Assembly: GCA_910577065.1 (NCBI GenBank)
Contig: CAJTLD010000062.1
Location: 7,632-14,423 of the forward strand
DNA from: an uncultured Lachnospiraceae bacterium
Lineage (GTDB): Bacteria > Bacillota > Clostridia > Lachnospirales > Lachnospiraceae
Reading direction: 5' to 3'
Length of the DNA: 6,792 nt
The notes beneath the pieces were generated by a model. It was not told the DNA's origin. It did not search any database and saw only the letters and a list, made by a program, of their open reading frames with translations. This document shows positions 1 through 6,076 of this stretch, piece after piece. How positions within the stretch are numbered: the first letter of the stretch is position 1; every line of letters begins with the position of its first letter. The translations under genes were made by a program, and so were the position numbers.

Positions 1-35
1 AAAAGGGGAAGCTTTCAAAAGACAGGAGCAAAAAG

Positions 36-84
36 CAGGCTGCGGCAGAGAAAGGACTTTGCCGCAGCCTGTTTTTTATTTTTT
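36..84. terminator. Bidirectional Rho-independent terminator downstream of leuA
   Basis: A perfect 11-bp inverted repeat (36-46 against 61-71, GC-rich) encloses a 14-base loop. On the minus strand the stem is followed by five T residues and then more T-rich sequence, so it can end the leuA transcript. On the plus strand the stem is followed by an even stronger T tract (72-84, broken by one A), so it can also stop a converging transcript entering from the left of the window. The plus-strand T tract overlaps the leuA stop codon (83-85). No gene is visible in 1-35. Confidence 0.9.
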
Positions 85-1762
85 AGGAGAGGGGACGCTC
101 CAGGGTTTTGATACCTGCGCGGTTAATCGCCGCCGTAAGCGCGTTTATGGAAGCTTTGATAATATCTTCATCTGTTCCGACGCCCCAGATCAGTTTGCCA
201 TGCGCCGTAATTCCCACATAGGCAAGGGCTTTGGAAGAAGAGCCGCGGGAAAGGGCGTGCTCTGCATATTCTGTCAGTTCGTACGTAATATTGAAATGCT
301 TCTTAATGGCAATGCTGACCGCGTCCAGACGCCCGTTTCCGTTTGCCGTTACAACATCTGTCCCTTCCGGGGTTGTAATGGAAACAGTGGCTTCCATACC
401 GTTCTGCTGGCGGAAATGGCATTCCGATACATGGAAACCGCTCGAAACGTCGTGATAGGTTTCTTTGAATATACCGTAAATCCGTTCTGCGGTTAATTCG
501 CTGTGTTCCCTGTCGGACACATCTTTGACCAGGTAGCCAAATTCTTCCTTCATCCGGTCCGGAAGCAGGATACCGTAAGCCTGTTTTAGCACATAGCTTA
601 CGCCGCCTTTGCCGGACTGGCTGTTGATCCGGATTACGTCGGAATCGTAGGTACGTCCCAGATCTTTTGGGTCAATCGGCAGGTACGGTACGGTCCAGTG
701 AGGATCTTTGCCGGAAGCGTGGCACGCCATGCATTTGGAAATCGCATCCTGATGGGAACCGGAAAAAGCGGTAAACACCAGGTCTCCGGCATAGGGCTGT
801 CGCATGGAAATTTCCATATTGGTCAGTTCCTCATAGGTTTTGCGGATCTCTTTCATATTGTGAAAATCAAGCCCCGGATCAACGCCTAAGGAATACATAT
901 TCATGCAAAGCGTTACGATATCGACGTTTCCGGTCCGTTCGCCGTTGCCGAACAGCGTCCCTTCAATGCGGTCTGCGCCTGCGAGCAATCCCAATTCCGC
1001 ATCGCTGATACCGCTGCCCCTGTCATTGTGCGGGTGAAGGGAAATCAGCACGCTGTCGCGGTAATTTAAGTTTTTATCAAAATATTCAATCTGGCTGGCA
1101 AATACATGCGGCATCGAATACTGTACCGTGGAAGGCAGGTTGATAATCGCCTTGCGCTGCGGCGTCGGTTTCCAGACGTCGAGCACGGCGTTGCAGACCT
1201 CAAGCGCGTAATCCATTTCCGTCCCGGTAAAGCTTTCCGGAGAATATTCAAAGGAAATATTGCCTTTTTCGTTTTTGGATAAATCGTAAACCAGTTTCGC
1301 GCCGTCTATGGCGATTTGCTTGATTTCTTCTTTGGATTTTTTGAAAACCTGTTCGCGCTGCGCTACCGAAGTCGAATTGTACACATGCACAATTACGTTC
1401 GGCGCGCCGTCAATCGCTTCAAAAGTACGCTTGATAATATGCTCCCTGGCCTGGGTCAGTACCTGTACCGTCACATCGTCCGGGATCATATCCCGTTCAA
1501 TGATGGCGCGTAAAAACTGATATTCCGTTTCGCTCGCTGCGGGGAAACCGACTTCAATATGCTTAAAGCCGATAGCGACAAGCATCTGATAAAATTTCAC
1601 TTTTTCTTCCAGATTCATAGGTTCAATCAAAGCCTGGTTGCCGTCGCGCAGATCGACGCTGCACCAGACCGGCGCTTTTGTAACGGCGTCTTTTTTTACC
1701 CAGTCAAAGCAGTCCTGCGGCGGCATAAAATACATTTTACGGTACTTTTCAAATCCTTTCAT
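83..1762 (-). CDS. leuA: 2-isopropylmalate synthase (first committed step of leucine biosynthesis)
   Basis: This cytoplasmic enzyme condenses acetyl-CoA with 3-methyl-2-oxobutanoate to give 2-isopropylmalate and CoA. The 559-residue product has the length of the LeuA subgroup that carries an N-terminal extension (yeast/actinobacterial style), longer than the ~510-residue E. coli type. Residues ~30-300 are the HMGL-like TIM barrel: the DLRDGNQAL motif at 37-45 supplies the catalytic Arg and metal-binding Asp, and HPHNDRG at 243-249 supplies the metal-binding histidines; GNGERTGNVD follows. From ~430 to the end is the LeuA dimer/allosteric domain that normally binds leucine, with SRGSSSKALAYVGI at 505-518. 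The ATG at 1762 is chosen because a GAGG-type ribosome binding site lies about 8 bases upstream on the minus strand and the N-terminus matches the family. The gene stands alone between a leucine T-box leader and a strong terminator, so transcriptional control by tRNA-Leu charging plus feedback inhibition is expected. No defect is visible. Confidence 0.97.
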   Translation of the reverse strand: MKGFEKYRKMYFMPPQDCFDWVKKDAVTKAPVWCSVDLRDGNQALIEPMNLEEKVKFYQMLVAIGFKHIEVGFPAASETEYQFLRAIIERDMIPDDVTVQVLTQAREHIIKRTFEAIDGAPNVIVHVYNSTSVAQREQVFKKSKEEIKQIAIDGAKLVYDLSKNEKGNISFEYSPESFTGTEMDYALEVCNAVLDVWKPTPQRKAIINLPSTVQYSMPHVFASQIEYFDKNLNYRDSVLISLHPHNDRGSGISDAELGLLAGADRIEGTLFGNGERTGNVDIVTLCMNMYSLGVDPGLDFHNMKEIRKTYEELTNMEISMRQPYAGDLVFTAFSGSHQDAISKCMACHASGKDPHWTVPYLPIDPKDLGRTYDSDVIRINSQSGKGGVSYVLKQAYGILLPDRMKEEFGYLVKDVSDREHSELTAERIYGIFKETYHDVSSGFHVSECHFRQQNGMEATVSITTPEGTDVVTANGNGRLDAVSIAIKKHFNITYELTEYAEHALSRGSSSKALAYVGITAHGKLIWGVGTDEDIIKASINALTAAINRAGIKTLERPLS

Positions 1763-1809
1763 GTTACATCCTCTCTTTCTGGTTTTGGGTTTTGGGCGCG
1801 TTTTTGGAC

Positions 1810-1854
1810 AAAAAAAAGTCCTGCGCCTCTATGGAATATTTAGAGACGTAAGAC
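1810..1854 (-). terminator. Conditional intrinsic terminator of the T-box leader
   Basis: On the minus strand, 1854-1841 pairs with 1831-1818 in a 14-bp stem (two G-U wobbles, one A-C mismatch) around a 9-base loop, followed directly by a run of eight T residues (1817-1810). Its 5' arm overlaps the 3' side of the antiterminator, which makes it the off state of the riboswitch, 48 bases before the leuA start codon. Confidence 0.93.
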
Positions 1855-1877
1855 ATACTTACGCGGTACCACTCTAA
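1840..1877 (-). promoter_or_regulatory. T-box antiterminator helix
   Basis: The lower stem pairs TTAGAG (1877-1872) with CTCTAA (1845-1840). A 7-base bulge TGGTACC (1871-1865) follows, then an upper stem GCGTAAG (1864-1858) against CTTACGT (1852-1846) with a 5-base loop. This is the canonical T-box layout: the first four bulge bases contact the tRNA acceptor end. Bases 1841-1854 are shared with the terminator, so the two folds exclude each other. Confidence 0.92.
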
Positions 1878-2103
1878 TTCATGATTGCTCATGCACTCAG
1901 CCGGTACGGGACAAAACCGTCCTTATACCGCTCCCGGATAACGGCGGGCTTCCGGCTTGGGCTACTCCCTTCGTATGAAACAGGTTTCACGCAGCGACTC
2001 CAAGGCGAGTTCTCTGTCCTTTATCTGCTGTTTCGCAGCGGCCAACAGCTCTCTGAAAAATAAACGGGCAGGTACTATTCCTCTTCTTCGTCTTTTCTGC
2101 AAT

Positions 2104-2132
2104 ATCATAACATAGATGGCGCGGAAGGTAAA
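2104..2132 (-). promoter_or_regulatory. Sigma-A-type promoter for the leuA T-box transcript
   Basis: On the minus strand a -35 element TTTACC (2132-2127, 4/6 to TTGACA) and a -10 element TATGAT (2109-2104, 5/6 to TATAAT) are separated by exactly 17 bases. The predicted start, about seven bases past the -10, falls just before T-box stem I, which is where a T-box leader should begin. Confidence 0.75.
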
Positions 2133-2157
2133 GAGGAAAATTTTTTCCGGAAGGGAT

Positions 2158-2192
2158 TTGGAATGGCGTCTTATTTTAAAATATGATATAAT
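2158..2192 (+). promoter_or_regulatory. Divergent promoter for the glycosyltransferase operon
   Basis: A TTGGAA -35 (2158-2163) and a TATGAT -10 (2182-2187) are spaced by 18 bases. A perfect TATAAT overlaps at 2187-2192 and could serve as an alternative -10. It lies about 65 bases upstream of the TTG start of the next gene and back to back with the leuA promoter, the -35 elements being about 25 bases apart. Confidence 0.6.
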
Positions 2193-2257
2193 AAATCCGG
2201 GAGAGCGCTTGAAAAATCAAACGTCTTCTGTAGAACAGAGAAAGGGGCTGACAGGGA

Positions 2258-3319
2258 TTGGTTACAATAAGCCTGTGTATGATAGTAAAAGACGAAGCGG
2301 ACGTTTTGCGCAGATGCCTGGTTTCCATAGCGGATTTGATGGACGAGATTATAATTGTGGATACCGGATCGGCAGACCGTACCAAAGAAGTTGCCGGGGA
2401 ATTTACGGATAAAATTTATGATTATGTATGGCAGGAGGATTTTGCGGCAGCCAGGAATTTTGCATTTTCAAAGGCCACAATGGAATATATTTATTCGGCG
2501 GATGCGGATGAAGTGGTAGATTATTTTAACCACAGGAAGTTTGCGGAGCTAAAACAGGCGCTTTTGCCGGAGATTGAAATTGTGCAGATGCATTATGTGA
2601 CGCCGCAGAATTACAATACGACTGCCAATTACCGGAGAGAATACCGCCCGAAACTTTATAAAAGGCTGCGGGAATTTGTCTGGATTGACGCGGTGCATGA
2701 AACGGTACGCCTGGATCCGGTAGTTTACGACAGTGAAATTGAAATTATGCATCTTCCGAGAAATCTGCATGCCAAACGGGATTTTAAATTGTTCCGGCGC
2801 GTATTTGAGCGCGAAGGACGCCTTTCCGCAAAGCTTTGTTCCATGTATGCAAAGGAATTATTTGTCAGCGGACAGGAAGATGATTTTGCAGATGCGGCGG
2901 ATATTTTTGAGTGCATTTTAAACCAGCCGGACGCTTCGGTTGACATGCAAAAAGAAGCCGTCTGCGTGCTTTGCCATAAACATCGCGCCGCAGGCGATAC
3001 GGATCGGTTTTTTGCGCTTGCGTTCCGGCTGATGCCGGACGCCGTTTGTGCGGAACTGTGTTATGAGGTTGGGTGTTATTTTAAAGAACGGGGAGATTTC
3101 AAAGAGGCCGTTTTGTGGTTTGACACAGCGGCGTACCATACGCAGCCGGCTATTGACGTGCGCAGGGGAGGAAAACTTTCTCTGTTGGCTTTAGAAGAGT
3201 GTTACCGCAGCCTAAAAGAGCAGGCGCAGGATGAAGAAGAAAAGCAGTATTATCAGAATATGGAAAAACAGTGTAAAGAAGAAGCGGATCAGTGGGAAAT
3301 GCCGCTTATGGCGGAATAA
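2258..3319 (+). CDS. Family 2 glycosyltransferase with C-terminal TPR-like region
   Basis: Predicted inverting GT-A glycosyltransferase that transfers a sugar from a nucleotide-sugar donor; the acceptor is unknown. Of 353 residues, 3-~90 form the GT2 core: TISLCMIVKDE at 3-13, IIIVDTGSADRT at 31-42 (nucleotide binding), DFAAARNFAF at 61-70, and SADADE at 80-85 with the D82-A-D84 DXD-like metal site. WIDAVHE at 142-148 is typical of this GT2 subgroup. The rest is helical; residues 265-298 resemble a tetratricopeptide repeat. No signal peptide or membrane segment is visible, so it is probably cytosolic. The start is TTG at 2258, because the conserved TISLCMIVKDE block begins just after it and AAAGGGG lies 10 bases upstream; the first in-frame ATG (2279) would remove half of that block. 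Related proteins modify peptides, proteins or envelope glycans; nothing here decides among these. It ends 35 bases before the methyltransferase gene. Confidence 0.85.
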   Translation: MVTISLCMIVKDEADVLRRCLVSIADLMDEIIIVDTGSADRTKEVAGEFTDKIYDYVWQEDFAAARNFAFSKATMEYIYSADADEVVDYFNHRKFAELKQALLPEIEIVQMHYVTPQNYNTTANYRREYRPKLYKRLREFVWIDAVHETVRLDPVVYDSEIEIMHLPRNLHAKRDFKLFRRVFEREGRLSAKLCSMYAKELFVSGQEDDFADAADIFECILNQPDASVDMQKEAVCVLCHKHRAAGDTDRFFALAFRLMPDAVCAELCYEVGCYFKERGDFKEAVLWFDTAAYHTQPAIDVRRGGKLSLLALEECYRSLKEQAQDEEEKQYYQNMEKQCKEEADQWEMPLMAE

Positions 3320-3354
3320 GGCGGGCGGAGGCTATCCGGACGAAAGGAGTTTTT

Positions 3355-4551
3355 ATGGCAGTTGCAACATTGAAAAAAGGGGAAGGCAGGGTCTTAAAAT
3401 CCGGCGGTATGTGGATATTTGACAATGAGATCGCTTCCGTTTCGGGAGATTTTGAAAACGGAGGGATTGTGGATGTCTGTGATTTTGACGGCTATCCGAT
3501 GGGCAAAGGGTTTATTAACAAAAATTCGAAAATCCGCGTACGTATGCTGACCAGGAAAAACGGACAGCAGATCGATCGGGAATTTCTTCGCATGCGCGTC
3601 CGGGACGCGTGGGAGTACCGCAAAAAAACAGTGGATACCGCATGCTGCCGCGTTATTTTCGGGGAAGCCGATTTTCTGCCCGGACTGGTGGTGGACAAGT
3701 TTTCCGACGTATTGGTGGCGCAGTCCCTGGCGTTGGGGATCGATCGGATGAAATATGAAATTATAGAATTGTTAAAAGACACGCTGGCAGAGGACGGTAT
3801 TTGCGTCCGGGGCGTATATGAACGCAGCGACGCAAAGGTGCGTGTGCAGGAGGGCATGGAACGCGCCAAAGGGTTTTTAGGGCAGGCGTTTGACACAAAT
3901 GTGGAAATTACAGAAAATGGCGTAAACTATGTAGTTGACGTAAAAGACGGGCAAAAGACCGGGTTTTTCCTGGATCAGAAATATAACCGTTTGGCGATCC
4001 AGAAATTATGCAAAAACGCGGACGTTTTGGACTGTTTTACCCATACGGGTTCCTTTGCCTTAAACGCGGGAATAGCCGGGGCAAAGCATGTAACCGGCGT
4101 GGACGCGTCGGAGCTTGCCATACGCCAGGCGCAGGAAAATGCAAAACGAAACGGGCTTGAGGATACGGTACGGTTTTTATGCAGGGATGTATTTGAACTG
4201 CTGCCTGCATATGAAAAAGAAGGAAAGAAATTTGACGTCGTAATTTTAGATCCCCCTGCTTTTGCAAAGTCTAAAAATTCCCTGAAAAATGCGGTGAAAG
4301 GATATAGGGAGATCAATCTTCGGGCTATGAAATTAGTAAAGCCGGGCGGTTATCTTGCTACCTGTTCCTGCTCGCATTTTATGGACGACGCCCTGTTTAC
4401 AAAAACCGTAAAGCAGGCGGCGAAAAATGCGCATAAAAGGCTCCGCCAGGTGGAATGCCGTACGCAGTCGCCGGATCATCCGGTGCTTTTGGATGCGGAC
4501 GAGAGTTATTACCTGAAGTTTTATATGTTCCAGGTTTGTGAGGAGAAATAG
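3355..4551 (+). CDS. RlmI-like class I SAM-dependent rRNA (cytosine) methyltransferase
   Basis: The 398-residue product has almost the length of E. coli RlmI (396), which makes 5-methylcytosine in 23S rRNA. It matches the family layout: an N-terminal PUA RNA-binding domain (residues ~1-75), a middle domain, then a Rossmann methyltransferase. The SAM-binding motif I is DVLDCFTHTGSFALNAG beginning at residue 223, followed by an acidic VTGVDAS strand end. Motif IV is DVVILDPPAF at 294-303. A CSCSHF segment at 337-342 matches the cysteine-containing motif of the RlmI/RlmK group. The frame is open upstream to an ATG at 3292, but the ATG at 3355 is preferred: AAAGGAG sits five bases before it, the PUA domain begins there, and it avoids overlap with the glycosyltransferase. 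It is probably co-transcribed with that gene. The exact target nucleotide cannot be read from the sequence, so no symbol is given. It is the last gene before the composition change. Confidence 0.93.
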   Translation: MAVATLKKGEGRVLKSGGMWIFDNEIASVSGDFENGGIVDVCDFDGYPMGKGFINKNSKIRVRMLTRKNGQQIDREFLRMRVRDAWEYRKKTVDTACCRVIFGEADFLPGLVVDKFSDVLVAQSLALGIDRMKYEIIELLKDTLAEDGICVRGVYERSDAKVRVQEGMERAKGFLGQAFDTNVEITENGVNYVVDVKDGQKTGFFLDQKYNRLAIQKLCKNADVLDCFTHTGSFALNAGIAGAKHVTGVDASELAIRQAQENAKRNGLEDTVRFLCRDVFELLPAYEKEGKKFDVVILDPPAFAKSKNSLKNAVKGYREINLRAMKLVKPGGYLATCSCSHFMDDALFTKTVKQAAKNAHKRLRQVECRTQSPDHPVLLDADESYYLKFYMFQVCEEK

Positions 4552-4624
4552 GGGCGGAAATGCTGGATTTATGAGGATTACAGAGGTTTTTAAAGAACGG
4601 AAAACTATCGTAAATTATCGCAAA

Positions 4625-4690
4625 GTGGTGTGTTTTTTTATAAAAATGGCGTAAAAAATGGTGTATGAAAATCATTAAAGATGGTGTAAA
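4625..4690 (+). repeat. Four direct repeats of an ATGGYGTAAA-type decamer
   Basis: Copies begin at 4625 (GTGGTGTGTT, most divergent), 4646 (ATGGCGTAAA), 4658 (ATGGTGTATG) and 4681 (ATGGTGTAAA). All face the same way. Their starts are 21, 12 and 23 bases apart, close to whole helical turns, so the copies would lie roughly on one face of the DNA. Short direct repeats of this kind near the end of an integrated element are typical of arm-type sites bound by tyrosine integrases; that function is inferred, and a repressor operator array is the main alternative. Confidence 0.6.
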
Positions 4691-4719
4691 TATGCATAAT
4701 TAAATCCACGGACATTACC

Positions 4720-4774
4720 ATAAGTCCATAACTGATTGGTTTTTTAGTCGATTTCCAGTCGGTTGTGGGCTTAT
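4720..4774 (+). repeat. 20-bp inverted repeat, fully paired as plus-strand RNA with four U-G wobbles
   Basis: The arm 4720-4739 pairs with 4755-4774 across all 20 positions, around a 15-base loop that starts with six T residues. Sixteen pairs are Watson-Crick. At the other four positions (4725, 4729, 4733, 4736) the left arm has T opposite G, which pairs in a plus-strand RNA but would be an A-C mismatch in the minus-strand RNA. No T run follows the stem, so it is not a standard terminator. Candidates are a structured RNA read from upstream, a DNA operator or recombination site, or a decayed element end. Confidence 0.75.
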
Positions 4775-4780
4775 TATAAT
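4752..4780 (+). promoter_or_regulatory. Predicted promoter for the phage-like operon
   Basis: TTTCCA (4752-4757, 4/6 to TTGACA) and a perfect TATAAT (4775-4780) are spaced by 17 bases, giving a predicted start near 4787 and a leader of about 190 bases before the gene at 4977. The -35 and spacer overlap the right arm of the inverted repeat, so a protein bound to that repeat could control it. This is a pattern match only. Confidence 0.55.
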
Positions 4781-4976
4781 GCCTGAAATTGGGTTATACC
4801 CATCTTCCAATAAACCTACGTAAAATATTACACTTGCAACCCTAAAACGCTTCTACGAGCCATACAACGCATTACAGACGTATCTTACACTCACTATTAG
4901 TTCATTATCACACCACAAAACAACATAACTTAAAACACCGATTTCATAGCACATCAAAAAGAAAGGAGTACAAAGC

Positions 4977-5414
4977 ATGGCAAGAAGAATAAGCAACATG
5001 AATGACCTGCAAAAAGCATTGCAGCCAGTCATGACAAAAATGGTAGACCAGTTAGCAGAAAGGGTATACGAAACCTTGAATCATTTCCTGAACGATTATT
5101 ACACAGGATGGACACCAAATAGCTACAGGAGGACAGAAGCGTTCCTCCGTTCAGCGGTAAAAGTAGATGCTCGTCCCTATAAAGGCGGCGTAAAAGCAAG
5201 CGTATATATTGATTACAATTCTATGGATGATTATGTAAATGCAACCGGGTATCAGGTAGCAGAATGGGCGAATACAGGATTACACGGAGGTTTATCGGTA
5301 AGCCATAAGCCCCGTGTTTGGGATGATACGTTAGATAACACAATCAACAATGGCTGCTTATTAAATCTGTCAATTCAATATTTGAGAAGTCAGGGTATAC
5401 CAGTAAGAGGATAG
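4977..5414 (+). CDS. Phage-type protein, possibly HK97 gp10-like
   Basis: A 145-residue soluble protein with no signal peptide or membrane segment. The N-terminal part (residues 8-42) is a predicted amphipathic helix ending in an aromatic DYY. It is followed by a Tyr-Arg-Arg-Thr turn (50-53) and LRSAVKV (57-63), then an alternating strand KASVYIDY (73-80) and AEWANTGLHGG (95-105). A long N-terminal helix, an Arg-Thr turn before a Leu-Arg-Ser strand and a late Gly/His loop recall HK97 gp10-type head-tail or minor tail proteins, but I recognise this by general resemblance and not by a diagnostic motif. The start is supported by AAAGGAG eight bases upstream (4962-4968). It is the first gene of a four-gene run and lies 16 bases before the HU-like gene. 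Confidence 0.8.
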   Translation: MARRISNMNDLQKALQPVMTKMVDQLAERVYETLNHFLNDYYTGWTPNSYRRTEAFLRSAVKVDARPYKGGVKASVYIDYNSMDDYVNATGYQVAEWANTGLHGGLSVSHKPRVWDDTLDNTINNGCLLNLSIQYLRSQGIPVRG

Positions 5415-5430
5415 GAAGGAGAATAACAGT

Positions 5431-5718
5431 ATGGAAACAGTAAACAAGAAGGAGTTTGCCTATAAAATAGCAGAGGAAGGCGGATTTTATAAAAAGGATG
5501 CAATGAAAATGGTGGAATTATTCTGGGATACGCTCCTGGATTATTTGGAAGAGGGTAAGAAGGTGAACTTCTACGGAATCGGTCATTTTAAATTGAAGGA
5601 AGTCAAAGGAAGGGAAGCAAAGAACCCGAAAACAGGGGAGCCATGTATTATACCAGACCGTAAAAAAGTGAAGTTTTACCCAAGCGAGACATTGACAGAA
5701 AATATTGAGAATGAATAA
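5431..5718 (+). CDS. HU/IHF-family DNA-binding protein
   Basis: The 95-residue product has the HU fold: N-terminal helices (residues ~5-42, NKKEFAYKIAEEGGF at 5-19), the central VNFYGIGHF at 45-53 in place of the usual V-x-L-x-GFGTF, and the DNA-bending arm with the GREAKNPKTGE segment at 60-70. P66 corresponds to the intercalating proline that kinks DNA. It is slightly longer than the usual ~90 residues, with an acidic tail. It should act as a dimer that bends DNA without strong sequence specificity. AAGGAG lies nine bases before the ATG. Its position inside a short phage-like operon, and its divergence in the GFG motif, suggest an element-encoded copy and not the housekeeping HU; roles in recombination, packaging or gene control are possible but not shown. 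Confidence 0.92.
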   Translation: METVNKKEFAYKIAEEGGFYKKDAMKMVELFWDTLLDYLEEGKKVNFYGIGHFKLKEVKGREAKNPKTGEPCIIPDRKKVKFYPSETLTENIENE

Positions 5719-5732
5719 CAGGAGTATATGTA

Positions 5733-6065
5733 ATGGATATCTATGTGGACAGGAAACCAGAAAATTGTAACCATTGTATTTACAGGAAAGATGTAAGCAG
5801 ATATTTTGATTTAGATGATTACTGCTCCAAAACTATGAAACATACAAGTGAAATAAATATGGAAACTGATTGCCCATTAAGAGAATCAAATGTAAGAAAG
5901 CATTTTATGAGGATTTTTAATATTTTACGGAATAAAAGAAAAGTGAAACACAAGGCAGAAGATATAATTCAAATGAACACAAACGTAACATTAACGGATA
6001 AAGACGGAACGTTTATTGAAGTAAGTGTACCAGAGCCGGAATATTGGTCAGATTCAATTTTTTAA
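5733..6065 (+). CDS. Small four-cysteine protein of unknown function
   Basis: I do not recognise a family. The 110-residue product has four cysteines in its first half, C12-x2-C15-x15-C31-x15-C47, with C47 in a DCPL turn. That spacing could hold one zinc ion; small phage proteins of Clostridia often have a CxxC...C...CPL pattern like it. A basic stretch (residues ~55-74, rich in Arg and Lys) follows and then an acidic C-terminus. No membrane segment is evident. The ATG at 5733 has AGGAG eight bases upstream (5720-5724); an ATG at 5728 is followed at once by a stop. The stop codon overlaps the ribosome binding site of the next gene, so the two are probably translationally linked. Confidence 0.75.
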   Translation: MDIYVDRKPENCNHCIYRKDVSRYFDLDDYCSKTMKHTSEINMETDCPLRESNVRKHFMRIFNILRNKRKVKHKAEDIIQMNTNVTLTDKDGTFIEVSVPEPEYWSDSIF

Positions 6066-6076
6066 GGAGAAAACAT

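Larger units (their letters stand above)
1810..2097 (-). promoter_or_regulatory. Leucine-specific T-box riboswitch leader of leuA
   Basis: The minus strand shows the full T-box architecture. Stem I carries the AGUA motif (2076-2073), the AGAGAGC segment (2054-2048) and a distal stem-loop closed by GCUGU/ACAGC. The specifier region reads GAA-CUC-G, with the CUC leucine codon at 2009-2007, so the expected partner is tRNA-Leu(GAG). The T-box core AGAGTGGTACCGCG lies at 1875-1862. Its bulge UGGU should pair with the NCCA end of an uncharged tRNA whose discriminator base is A, which fits tRNA-Leu. The antiterminator and the competing terminator are listed separately. Known T-box behaviour implies that uncharged tRNA-Leu stabilises the antiterminator and allows leuA transcription, while charged tRNA leaves the terminator to form. 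The transcript start near 2097 is inferred from the promoter. Confidence 0.95.
4552..4976. other. 425-base gene-free junction region with repeats and a G-poor leader
   Basis: No convincing gene lies here on either strand. The stretch marks the change from balanced-composition chromosome to an AT-rich phage-like segment. It contains four direct repeats (4625-4690), a long inverted repeat (4720-4774), a promoter-like sequence (4752-4780), and about 160 bases (4801-4960) that are very poor in G on the plus strand (about 11 G against 45 C). I see no clear Rho-independent terminator after the methyltransferase gene; the T run at 4633-4639 has no credible stem before it. Inferred role: attachment-site flank and/or regulatory leader for the downstream operon. 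Confidence 0.6.

Noticed and set aside
59..496. 145-codon plus-strand open frame over the 3' part of leuA
   Set aside because: It is antisense to a clear leuA reading frame, starts within a terminator T-rich arm, has no good ribosome binding site and no recognisable domain.
1559..2063. Plus-strand open frames across the leuA start and T-box
   Set aside because: They run antisense to the leuA N-terminus and to a structured regulatory RNA; their open reading is incidental.
2116..2412. 98-codon plus-strand frame overlapping the glycosyltransferase start
   Set aside because: It covers the divergent promoter region and is out of frame with the conserved GT2 motif; the TTG frame at 2258 encodes the real protein.
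3292..3354. Upstream ATG extension of the methyltransferase
   Set aside because: It would overlap the glycosyltransferase, adds residues unlike the PUA domain, and lacks the strong AAAGGAG found before 3355.
3492..4316. Minus-strand open frames inside the methyltransferase gene
   Set aside because: Shadows of a well-supported plus-strand gene with no ribosome binding site or family match.
4600..4640. Possible terminator after the methyltransferase ending in the T run at 4633-4639
   Set aside because: Only about three base pairs can form before the T run, so no credible stem exists.
4625..4690. CRISPR-like array
   Set aside because: The repeats are only about 10 bases with 2-13 bases between them and vary in sequence, unlike CRISPR repeats and spacers.
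4788..4802. Short palindrome TGGGT-TAT-ACCCA
   Set aside because: Five base pairs with a three-base loop is too weak and short to call a regulatory element on its own.
6044..6076. Upstream ATG of the last small gene in the operon
   Set aside because: It overlaps the previous gene and has no ribosome binding site; the ATG at 6077 follows AAGGAG at proper spacing.
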